Of a stretch of 64,000 bases of DNA, positions 56,401 to 64,000 are shown in pieces (positions within the stretch are counted from its first letter, which is position 1; the number at the start of each line of letters is the position of its first letter). Source of the DNA: Patiria miniata (Eukaryota > Echinodermata > Asteroidea > Valvatida > Asterinidae). Under the pieces are notes generated by a model that saw only the letters and a list, made by a program, of their open reading frames with translations, was not told the DNA's origin and ran no database searches. A program made the translations under genes and the position numbers. The stretch spans positions 14,508,927 to 14,572,926 of the forward strand of contig NW_024037063.1 in assembly GCF_015706575.1 (NCBI RefSeq). The letters are read 5' to 3'.

Positions 56401-59400
56401 CAGGTTGAGTTTTCCAAAATGTGTTGCTGAGCCCCCAGCAACTGAAGAGTCATCTTCATCTAGGTTGGTTGATATTTCTCCTTCTTCACAGGATGGTTCC
56501 TTCTCGACATGATTTTGTCTTCGTCGTCTTTTTCTCTTCTTTCTCCCTAAAAAAAAATGCAAATACCCTTGATCAATTTATAAAAAAAACCATTTTTTAA
56601 ATATTTTTTTGTTACCGAAGTGCGAGAATTGCAAGTCTTTGGTGTTCTAGGATTCGAGTCAAGGACTCACACTTGGGTCCATCTCGAGTTGCAATTTAAG
56701 TGGCTGTGACTTGACTTGAGCCATATCCACAAAAGATTTTGACTCGGACTTGACTATCATTAATTGGGTTTATTCATCAATTTGTATAAATTTGACTCAA
56801 CTGAACTTGAATTCACAAGTGAATTGAATAACTCGGACTGGAACCACTCGAGTCAAAAATCGGACTTTGGTTTGACTCCCGATGTCTAAACTACAATACT
56901 GGTACCAGAATTGTACCTGCTGATTGGTCGCTTGTGGCTGTAGGGGAATCCCCCGAATCGTCGGTTGACCTCACTTGAAATTCCTCATCAGAGTCACTTT
57001 GCCTAATCATTTCCTCTGTAGATGTAGATTTCTTCCCAGATTTCTTTTGCCTTCTTTTTGTCTTCTTTTTCTCTAGAATATCACAAGGTCATGAGGCAGC
57101 AAGTTAATCAGCGCTACTAAATCATGCATAACATGTAAGTTTAGGTTTGTGAATATATCGGTGGCTAGTCCCTTGTTCACTTTGTACAACAGAGAAAGGA
57201 TCCTTTTACTGTCGAAGATGTATTAACTTCCCCCTCCAGAAGATGAGGCCCCTAAATTCCCCCTTAAAAATTGTTACACCACTCTGACCCCGTCCCCTGG
57301 CGACAAAGCCTGCACTTCCCTCCCCTCACCTCTATATCTAATCTCCTACCTGTTGTTTTCTGTTTGTCATCTCCTCCCATCAAGTCAGAAACTAGACGTA
57401 ACTCTATGTTGGTGTCTTGCTCAATCCCATAATTACCTAGGGAGAGGTCATCACGGAGCTGTGGACAACAAATAAAAACTTGCTTCAGGCTCGAATTAAT
57501 AAATGTAAGACTTGAAACAAATTTCTATAATGCCTTTTCAACAGAAGGGAGATATAAAATGTGAAATCAGTGTCTAGACCCCACAAGACAATCACAAGAC
57601 CTCCAGTCTCAATTCAAGTCACAAACTATTCCAACGAATTGCAACAATGGCATTTCTTTGTCATTGTTCGTGCCGTGTAACTTGTGGCTGGTCTTGTGCT
57701 TTGTCTACAATTGGTTGTGTGTTTGGTCTTGTGATGGTCTCGACTACAACACTGATCTTCACAGATGAAGATCCAATCTTCCATGAACTTGGACGTAACA
57801 TTAACATGAATATCATCATTATTTACCTCATGGTTTTTCCTGGTAAACAGATGTTGTTTCTCTGGTTTAATCCCCACTTTGTCTTGTAGTAATCCCTTCA
57901 ATGCTGAGACAGTGGTGAACGGATGTAGTTGCAGACAGACTGGTGATGTCAAGGAACTATTCACAAACAGCTGAATTTGTCGTTTCTGGCACGGTTTGGA
58001 ACTATAGGTGAAGAAATAAAAAAAAATATGGCAAGTTTGAAAAAAAATTGCCTCTGAGGAAGTCCTAGCTAAGGATGGAATATCAGGTCACTCAAGTTGT
58101 TTTTAGATTGAAAAAAAAAATAGTCCTGAAACCATACAATAATTATTGCTTTAAGGATTAATCCACTTACACATGTACTACATTGTATCACGCTGTTTTT
58201 ATTTCCTGAAGAATCAATAAAACCATAGAGGACCGCATTAACAGGCGGTACAGAGATGGGTTAAGTATAGAGTACAGTAAATGTATAAATAAAATCTGAG
58301 ACAATTTTAAGCAACAGAATGAAAAGGGCAGGAACTTGACTCGTGTAATTCAAGACAGTTTGAAAAGGACTGCCACATTAATTGCCTTAAAATGCTTCAC
58401 AAATCTTTAAGATCTTTGCATTCTTTTGATGCTCTTAAAAACGGTCATCAAAATGAAAGTTAATTTTCACTTACTACATTAACATACTTCGTTTTTCAAC
58501 TTTTAAATATTGATTGGTTCTACCAAAAAATGTAAAAATGAAATACAATTAAACCTTAATTTAATCAATCCAAATCAAAGTTTTCTTGCACCATTCAGCA
58601 AGCAAGCATGTGTTTAAGATGAACAAAATTCACAATCATGTTATAAAAAAAACTTAACACATTTTACAAGCATGGTTTAAAAAAATACTTTTAAATGTCT
58701 ACTTTACCTGCATTCTTGATCTTCTGTGGAAGAACTTGAAACAACAGACTTGGGAGGAATGGATTCTTGGCAGGACCTGGCAGCTAACAGTACTGATTGG
58801 AACGCCTCTTTCTTGGACTTGCGGACTTTCTTCTTTCTTGTGACCATCTTGGCCATCGAGTGATCATTGATGTGCCGAGCAGCTCTCTTGGCATCCTCCA
58901 AGTCAGAAAGGCTCCTCAAAGGTTGCAAACAAAAATCTCCCTGGATATTGATAAAGTTATGACAAATTTGAAATTGAAGAATACTCATAATTGTTATGTA
59001 ATTTTTCAAATAAAACAGGAGGGCTTTAAGAAAATGCATCGGAGTAATACACTACCACATCTAATTTTTGAGAAGGGGTATGATAGCCATGGAACAACGA
59101 ATATAAAATATCTACCCTCCTCCCTCCCCTCGCCACGCCCCACCCCACCCCAACCCCAATCCACGAACAAGTTATGTCCATACAATTGCTAACAATACAA
59201 TCGTTTAAAAAAATAATTCCATGTGGTTATTCGAAAGGAAAAAATTAAACAAATGTTTCTATAAATGAGGCAAATAGAACTACATTTTAACTGTAGCCTT
59301 GACAAAGTAAAGTCAACAGACGTTAGTGAAAAGTCGTGGCTCAGTTGAGCTATTTCAAGCGGGGAAGTATGAAGAAAAACATTTCTGTTCGATCTTTAAA

Positions 59401-59468
59401 TGCCATATAGAGCACGACAAAGACCGATAGTACTTTGTTTCTTAGAAAATATCCACAATGCTTACCAT
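40140..59468 (-). CDS. Gene C: UbL-TM-NACHT-LRR gene, probably disrupted
   Basis: Coding segments: 59466-59468, 58708-58940, 57827-58001, 57350-57458, 56917-57072, 56217-56546, 55690-55836, 55621-55650 (micro-exon), 55344-55550, 54752-54898, 54410-54616, 53588-53808, 53299-53410, 51071-52711, 50757-50915, 49670-50602, 48974-49099, 40140-47417. All splice phases agree; the total is four bases off a multiple of three, fully explained by the 4-bp insertion in the last exon. Without it the product would be about 4,070 residues. As it stands the protein would end in the NACHT region and lose the LRRs. Exon sizes match gene A more often than gene B (156, 330, 207), supporting a closer A-C relationship. 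Confidence 0.8.
46451..46465 (-). other. Frameshifting 4-bp micro-duplication in gene C
   Basis: Plus strand gtgtttgtttggcagtg where gene B has gtgtctggtagtg: four extra bases, apparently a tandem TTTG. This is the only frame break seen in gene C's coding segments. Confidence 0.8.
47418..48973. other. Last intron of gene C
   Basis: 1.56 kb against 636 bp in gene B. No exon, RNA or transposon recognised. Confidence 0.6.
48974..49099 (-). CDS. Gene C linker exon before NACHT
   Basis: 126-bp phase 1-1 exon (acceptor gattgtag, donor CTAG|gtaaat): YPQRGGASIIGSFGTI, then GSQNPIIVGSSGVNI and TYNLPLEGL. Too short for a simple ORF search; recognised by position and by the NP-(I/V)-(I/F)-(V/L)-GSS core shared with gene B. 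Confidence 0.75.
49100..49669. other. Gene C intron before the linker exon
   Basis: AT-rich, with an (TAA/TAAT)-rich stretch near 49630-49665. Nothing coding recognised. Confidence 0.6.
49670..50602 (-). CDS. Gene C Gln/Glu-rich exon
   Basis: 933-bp phase 1-1 exon. GRRRTRRKRKNPEKKPED, then DSQLLDLDRLQPEDQ and Gln/Glu/His-rich sequence (KQSCQQGLTVPE, HELSSHQGIATR, QASHHAQL), ending with RMRQERDDDLYRPDPK. Single copy of the block duplicated in gene A. Likely disordered. Confidence 0.8.
50757..50915 (-). CDS. Gene C short basic exon
   Basis: 159-bp phase 1-1 exon: VAGTRKTRERQETAGSEAEE then Ser/Thr/Gln-rich and SGSRSKG. Acceptor ccttag, donor gtacag. Confidence 0.75.
51071..52711 (-). CDS. Gene C Lys/Arg-rich 60-residue repeat exon
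   Basis: 1,641-bp phase 1-1 exon (547 codons) with about nine units; several are almost identical, exactly 60 residues (180 bp): SGRRQKGKRKATKTGTSRGS, then EENSDNLEDSSISSAVNAPA, then GHPSGERQEQKLEQPMKEHD. The open frame extends upstream of the first Met to the acceptor. High identity among central units shows recent homogenisation. Charged, low-complexity, probably disordered. Confidence 0.87.
53299..53808 (-). CDS. Gene C ubiquitin-like domain 2 (exons 53588-53808 and 53299-53410)
   Basis: GRKKTKKQTNADKKPS leader, IQLFVISSLRSPVCLQLHP, STLKGLLQDKLGIEPKRQ, phase-0 intron after NHE, LKGRMSLKALGIQQDTN, IELRLVSGLMGG, tail ADDEQKSAG. Exon sizes 221 and 112 bp as in A and B. Confidence 0.88.
53809..54409. 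other. Gene C intron between basic module 2 and UbL2
   Basis: Homologous to the matching introns in A and B; contains the SINE-like relic 54212-54290. Confidence 0.65.
54212..54290 (+). repeat. tRNA-derived SINE-like relic (gene C, copy 1)
   Basis: Best-preserved copy: CCTGC-ACTTCTAA-GCAGG arm and a perfect T arm (GTGGG-TTCGAGT-CCCAC). No credible D arm or closed acceptor stem. Antisense to the gene. Confidence 0.65.
54410..54898 (-). CDS. Gene C basic two-exon module, copy 2 (54752-54898 and 54410-54616)
   Basis: Type-a exon GRKRTRRRRHGRARQK..LTRKPG (147 bp) and type-b exon GKLHRRGKTKNNSGKRRK..KSSSKEEAIDKTSKG (207 bp), phase 1-1. Possible 15-bp micro-exon near 54680-54694 (acceptor aatcaaag, donor gtatgc). 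Confidence 0.76.
55185..55258 (+). repeat. tRNA-derived SINE-like relic (gene C, copy 2)
   Basis: CCTGC-ACTAGAAA-GCAGG arm and intact GGTTCGAGTCC; almost identical to 6528-6606. Confidence 0.6.
55344..55836 (-). CDS. Gene C basic two-exon module, copy 1 (55690-55836, micro-exon 55621-55650, 55344-55550)
   Basis: Type-a exon GRKRTSRRRQGKARRN..SAGKPG, 30-bp micro-exon (ITIKAVVNE) with acceptor ctttttag and donor gtatac, and type-b exon GKIRSRGKTKKKSGK..KSSSEEEAIDKTSKG. All phase 1-1. Same arrangement as gene A 6691-7184. Confidence 0.77.
55837..56216. other. Gene C intron between membrane-segment exon and module 1
   Basis: Homologous to 7185-7554; includes a T tract near 56108-56124. No coding feature. 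Confidence 0.6.
56217..56546 (-). CDS. Gene C exon with single predicted transmembrane helix
   Basis: 330-bp phase 1-1 exon. GRKKRKRRRRQNHVEKEP, acidic EEGEISTNLDEDDSS, hydrophobic LFLWILCLPLITIRVIL (about 56350-56405), then SPRMIQVTSSSKDD and a Ser/Thr tail. Confidence 0.78.
56640..56901. repeat. MITE-like repeat (gene C intron)
   Basis: Homologous to 7970-8229 and 29969-30205; ends GGTGTTCTAGGA and CTACAATACTG. Confidence 0.45.
56917..57072 (-). CDS. Gene C basic/acidic spacer exon
   Basis: 156-bp phase 1-1 exon: EKKKTKRRQKKSGKKSTS, SDSDEEFQVRSTDDSG and a short Ser/Thr tail. Matches gene A closely. Confidence 0.77.
57350..58001 (-). CDS. Gene C ubiquitin-like domain 1 (exons 57827-58001 and 57350-57458)
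   Basis: SKPCQKRQIQLFVNSS, PVCLQLHPFTTVSALKG, LLQDKVGIKPEKQHLFTR; then LRDDLSLGNYGIEQDTN and IELRLVSDLMGG with tail DDKQKTTG. Same exon sizes and intron position as in A and B. The intron holds the MITE 57568-57754 but lacks the second MITE of gene A. Confidence 0.88.
57568..57754. mobile_element. MITE with CAGTGT..ACACTG ends (gene C, UbL1 intron)
   Basis: Same length (187 bp) and sequence type as 9169-9355; the left flank is altered so the target duplication is not visible. Confidence 0.6.
58002..58707. other. Intron 2 of gene C
   Basis: AT-rich and homologous to 9603-10254; nothing coding recognised. Confidence 0.6.
58708..58940 (-). CDS. Gene C N-terminal basic leader exon
   Basis: 233 bp, phase 0 in and phase 2 out. 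GDFCLQPLRSLSDLEDAKRA, a Lys/Arg cluster (RKKKVRKSKKEAFQ) and a Ser-rich tail. One notable change from A and B is Cys for Trp at residue 5 of the protein. Confidence 0.78.
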
Positions 59469-59515
59469 TTTTTTGTCTTTACGACCAGATTTGTCACCCG
59501 ATCCTCTAAATTGAA
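59466..59515 (-). CDS. Gene C first exon: 5' UTR and initiator ATG only
   Basis: Minus strand ..GACAAAAAAATG|gtaagcat; ATG 59468-59466 with the donor immediately after. Conserved with A and B. Only three bases are coding. Confidence 0.7.
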
Positions 59516-59541
59516 GGAAGCGTCGCAAATTTAGCGGGTGC

Positions 59542-59552
59542 GGGAATTCCCC
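59542..59552 (-). promoter_or_regulatory. Palindromic NF-kappaB site upstream of gene C
   Basis: GGGAATTCCCC, same spacing to the ATG as in gene B. Further upstream is the GC-rich block shared with gene A (TGCGCGCGCAGTGTCGCGTG) and an AACGTCA half-CRE-like motif (about 59587-59593). Confidence 0.65.
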
Positions 59553-59599
59553 TTTGCTTATGCGCGCGCAGTGTCGCGTGATGATAACGTCACTGATTA

Positions 59600-60296
59600 T
59601 TATCCTGCAGATAGTACAAAGGGTGTATTAGCAAGGTTAATAATTATTCAAGGTCATGATCTTCTATGAAGCAATATTTACCGAACAAACAAATGAGAAG
59701 TAAGGACTGTTAGGTCTGTTGTTACATTCAGAAAACGTCTAGCTTATTTACAATTATTTTGTTATTGGACCCCGTGAAGATTAAATGTACATAAAACGTG
59801 CTCCCTAGGAATTTCCTGCTTGCAAGTCAATCGAAAAGTACGGTAGTAATTCATTCTCCCAAAATATAATGACACACAAAGACGGGCATATGCTTGAAAT
59901 TCGTGTCGGTCAAGGTCGAGTCATTATTCTCCTTAAAAGTCACCCACAATGCCAATCTCAAGTCAAGCTGCTCCAATGACTATAACAATACTCCATTGTC
60001 ATTGTTCATCTCCTGTTAATTCTGACCTTATTTCTGACAGTCTCGACTGCATCTTATCTTACTTCAAACCCCCTAATATTAAAGGCATTGTTATAAAACT
60101 ACACACAACGTACTTGTACTACAAAAATTATTTCTTTTTATTGACCACAGTGTTTTGATATTGATAGCAGTTCAAGTCAGCATGTGCCAAAACAATAATA
60201 CACAGTTCAGATACCATACTTTTAGAAATAAGGAGTCTCTCGGTCTTTTTTATATTTTGCTCATAAAAAAATGATAGTTTTAGTAAAACAATTCTG
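59600..60296. other. Intergenic DNA upstream of gene C
   Basis: Matches 11160-11835 upstream of gene A. At about 60296 it jumps to Penelope-like sequence, skipping what in the A/B interval is about 1.9 kb (MITE and pLTR-like repeat), so a deletion or a different insertion history is implied. Confidence 0.6.
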
Positions 60297-62275
60297 AGCT
60301 GGTAACCAACCAGGTTAAGTTATATGAACGGACGTCAATTCGGCCTTCTCAACTCATCAACAACTTAACCTTCCTCAAGCGATGCCGCGACTCTAAGATA
60401 ACCCCTGTCGGTCTGCGCATCCGCGATCCCATACGCAACAACCGGTCGGATGACATTCATACAGCATTTATACACAGCTAGCTCGACCCTCATCCAAGAA
60501 CGCATCTCCTTTACCAGTCTACAACCTGGACCCATCCTGGACCAGCAAATCACCGATACGAAAGAGGATCTCCGCTCCACCTTGGAACAAGTCCACTTCC
60601 ACAGAATTTGTTCTCTCACCACTTCTTCCAGCCAGTTTGTGTTCTCCGCCACTGGCAAAAAACAACTTTGGATATTCTACCGCCTGGAACGCAAGGAACG
60701 GAATACTCCGACTCCTTTCCACCGTAACCATAGCCCGCCAACTGAATCTCCTAGATCCTGGCGCCGCTATCACGCTTGCATAGCCCGCCAACTAGATCCC
60801 CTATATTCTGGCGTCAATCTTCTCGCCCGCGTAACCCGCCAACTGGATCTCCTATATCCTGGCGCCATCCACCTCATCTCCGTAGTCTAGATTCCTTCAC
60901 CAAGCACACTGTAGTCAACCTCAGCAACCGCCAGCTGAACAGTACAGAAACAAAAGTACTGTCCCTTGGCATGAACTTTGCTGTTCCTCCAAGGTCCGTC
61001 CCCATCGAGAGCATCATCCAGTCGACGAAGCCTTCCCTCAGACATCTCACCAAGACTGTAGCCAACGACGTCCCGCATCAGTCTGAATGAAGTCCTCCGC
61101 AAGGCTCGGCCAGCTAAACCAAATCTGACCGAACCAGAGCGATTTGCTGTCAGTGATCTTTGCCGAGACAACTCAACATACAAGGGAAACGCCACCGTCG
61201 TCATGGACAGGCAGGTCTACAATAAGAAGGTAAAAGATATACAGGTTGCACTGAACCAATTTAAGCCAATTACATTTTTAAATATTCGCACCAAAACAAA
61301 ATCACCTCCCGAAAAGTGGTAGTTCCCAAACATCCTTCCACTTTCTCAGGCAAAAAGGACCCATTTTTCAACCGTAATTTTATCAAGCCTGCCTTCAGAT
61401 AGAAGCCCCAAAACCAGGGAGTTGATCCTTGGCTATATTTACACAATTCCATCGTTTTTAAAGCCGAACGGTCTCCTTTTTAAAAAGAAATTGGGGGTTA
61501 CTTTTTATACTGATCAGCGGCCTAGAAATTCTCACTTGAATTAGTTCACTGCACCCATACTTTCTTCTGGTTCATACCGCCCACTCCCCTAAAACCCCAT
61601 CCTCGCCATCGAGAAGCGAGTTGCCAGCCAACTTCTCCTCCTGCATCGAGCAGATGCATTATCCGCCCCCTCTACAGACGTCTCATACCATCCAGTTCGA
61701 TCTGTGCCAGGTTCTTTGGTCAACCGAAGATTCACCGAACCGAGTTCCCACTGTGCCCCATAGTTGCCTCTCGAGGTTCCCCTACCCACAACACAGCCCA
61801 ACACCTAGCCAAAATCCTCAGACCCTAATTAGTGAATCAGACACCACACCATGTGTCCAACTCTTGCCAGTTTGTCAGCATCACCAGAAACCTCACCGTC
61901 CAACCCACTGACTCGCTTGTCAGTTTTGACGTCGTTTCACTCTTCACTAATGTCCCAACAGGCGATGCCTGCAAACTAGCTAAGGAAAGACTTGAGCATG
62001 ATACTTCACTTGGCGAACGCACAGACCTGTCCCCTGACAAAATTCATGATCCGTTACTAACATGTATTTCTTCCAGTTGTTTTCAGTGGCAAGGCAAGTT
62101 CTACGAGCAAACGGCTGAGACCGCCATGGGATCTCCTTTATCCCCGGTCCTAGCCGACATCTTCGTGGAGGAGTTCGAGTCTTCCTCCCTCTTCACACCA
62201 GATCTTTGGCCAAGTCTGTGGTTACGCTACGTTGATGACACCTTCGTAGTGTGGCCAAAATACTACTAAATTTGT
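60297..62275 (+). mobile_element. Penelope-like retroelement remnant, longer copy
   Basis: Broken coding sequence in several plus-strand frames. N-terminal region with LERTSIRPSQLINNL-like sequence from about 60327; TVVNLSNRQLNSTETKVLSL near 60911-60970, typical of the Penelope-like N-terminal domain; NATVVMDRQVYNKKV near 61190; then reverse-transcriptase palm boxes in one frame: SFDVVSLFTNVP (61922-61957), TAMGSPLSPVLADIF and RYVDDTFVVW (62225-62254). It stops two to three codons later; thumb and GIY-YIG endonuclease are absent. Internal frameshifts and stops make it a dead copy. Confidence 0.85.
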
Positions 62276-64000
62276 AACAGAATGCATGTGAAAAATTAAT
62301 ATTGGGCAATTTATCTTGAGCCTAGTCCAAAAACGAGTGGCGGATTTTTTTTGGAACACCCAAAGAATTGATGACCAGGATTATATTATCAAACTCACCG
62401 AACTGCACTTTGACTAATTCTACGAGGGCAAGATGTTGGGGAGGGGGAACAAATGTTAAGCTACACGTTTTCTGTTTTGGGAGAGAAATGCTTTGGAACT
62501 AATTAAATTTACTTAATCTCATATCATTTACTATGGGGGAAATAATACAGAAACAAAACCACTGAAATGACTTATATGCATTATTTTATTGGAGAAAAAT
62601 AACACATGTAGGAGGCATACAATGAACAAGTAATGCATTGTGAAACAAAAATTAATTGACCAAATTATTGTTTACTTCTATTAAAAATGTTGCCATTCTC
62701 AACCGTCACGTCCAGATTTAGTTTGCTTTAACATTTCATGAAAAGTGAAATTGAAAACAAAAGATTTGCACCAAATACATGTAAATTCAGGATTTAGAAC
62801 GAAATAGATAATGTTGTGTTATTTCGGTAGCAAACCTCTTGAGTGAGTTTGTGAGGTTCTCTGTGAGGCTCTCAAAAGAATCTCACAAACCCACAAAAGA
62901 GATTGGTCACGTGGTGCTACCGCAAAACGTCATCGTATTGCTATCTTCACCATGCAAACCTTCAAATCTTATTCATTTGGTTTCATTGTTTTGTCATATA
63001 TAGATAAACCAATTTTTACAAAACTATAACAATTGTTCTCAATTGTTCTCTTCTGCTCAATTTAAATCCCAAGATATAATCAAACACAATCATCATTATT
63101 TGGATCCTAAACGGTTTTCAGGTGTTTTGTTTTAAAAGTTCCCATATTTACAAAACTTACAGTCACAGTCAAGGCATAATTTTAACCAGGTCAATTTACT
63201 TAACTTGCAAAATAGTTTTAATTGATGAAACTAATATTTTACGTGGACCCATTTCGTGTTGGTCCCAAGTAAGTTCAATGGAAGACTAAACAAGCCGAAA
63301 TGAGCAAAAATGTGTAAACGGTTGTGTAAAGTACCATTATATTTCTGAAAGAATGTGACTAGTTCGCCATTTGACCAATTATCTTCTACACCTGTGTAAT
63401 GTACATAAGAGTATTAATATTGTCAACATCTACTGTTTTATATATATTATTTCATCTTTTTGAAGATACATGCTGTCCCTGATCTTCAATATATTATATC
63501 CCTTATCAGTATGTTTTAACATAAATGTGTTATATTATTTTCTTCTATATTTTGCCGTCTGGACTCCTATAGAAAAAAGGCTTTAATTTGGGGTTGCATA
63601 GCATGTCGAATGCACGAAATATCACTGTAGGCCGAAAATAACAAACAAAAACAAAACGATAAGCAATAATGCCATTACTAAACATGAGTAGAGACTTTCG
63701 ATGTTTCATTCAAACAACTTAGTATGCTACTCAGAAACCAGCATTTGACACAAAAAAACATTGTAGTGAAACTCGAAATTAAGGTTGAAAGAACACCAGT
63801 ACATCTTCAATAGCAGGGCCTTTAGAAGGTAAATCCTAAATGAATAAGAAAAACGAACAAACAATATCTCCTTCTTTTGAAAATCCCTTTCCCTCGTCCT
63901 TTAAGCCTTATTATGTTGAAGCTCTGTCTGTGCCGACTTGTATAATAACATTTGAGGTACATAATGTAGCTGCATATTAATTAACAGACTTGCACTCGGA
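62276..64000. other. Intergenic DNA leading to the 3' end of the next gene
   Basis: 62276-62480 matches the 3' side of the other Penelope copy; 62690-63210 matches 14830-15350; 63220-63560 matches 11880-12290; 63575-64000 matches 15360-15770, which lies just downstream of gene B's stop codon. Therefore the window ends about 105 bp short of the expected stop codon of a fourth minus-strand NLR gene. Confidence 0.65.

Noticed and set aside
60297..62275. Intact, active reverse transcriptase gene
   Set aside because: Coding parts fall in different frames with stops between them and the 3' domains are missing.

Overview
This is eukaryotic genomic DNA: genes are split by many introns with GT..AG borders, and repeats are dense. 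Families point to a marine invertebrate, most likely a deuterostome (echinoderm, hemichordate or amphioxus), because the main content is large NACHT-LRR (NLR) innate-immunity genes of the kind expanded there, alongside Penelope-like retroelement remnants and many small DNA-transposon relics. The species cannot be fixed from the sequence.

Layout. All recognised protein genes lie on the minus strand as a tandem array of three paralogues. Gene A (about 11,020 to 701, continuing off the left edge) has its 5' exons but not its NACHT-LRR exon. Gene B (35,992 to 15,875) is complete; its 17 hand-called exons sum to 10,206 nt, exactly 3,402 codons. Gene C (59,468 to 40,140) has the same exons, but a 4-bp insertion breaks the frame at the end of its NACHT region. 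The right edge (62.7-64.0 kb) repeats the sequence just downstream of gene B, so a fourth gene should end about 105 bp past the window. A and C, with their flanks, match at an offset of about 48.2-48.7 kb, which suggests a tandem duplication of a two-gene block.

Protein architecture (N to C): a Met-only first coding exon; a basic leader; ubiquitin-like domain 1 (two exons, ending Leu-Met-Gly-Gly); a basic/acidic spacer; an exon with one strongly hydrophobic, probably membrane-spanning segment; two tandem copies of a basic two-exon module; ubiquitin-like domain 2 (two exons, intron at the same site, ending Leu-Met-Gly-Gly); a 1.4-1.6 kb exon of about 60-residue Lys/Arg-rich repeats; a short basic exon; a Gln/Glu-rich exon; a short linker exon; and one giant exon with NACHT plus a long leucine-rich repeat array. 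From the end of UbL1 onward nearly every exon is symmetric phase 1-1, and many open with a split Gly codon followed by an Arg/Lys cluster. All three first exons have an NF-kappaB-type site 75-85 bp upstream of the ATG.

Intergenic and intronic DNA holds two degraded Penelope-like elements (13.4-14.2 kb with a hammerhead-like motif; 60.3-62.3 kb), two copies of a hAT-like MITE with 8-bp target duplications, a second MITE family inside the UbL1 intron of all three genes, a TTAA-flanked MITE unique to gene B, and six tRNA-derived SINE-like relics tied to the duplicated basic module. No intact rRNA, tRNA, CRISPR or unrelated protein gene was recognised.
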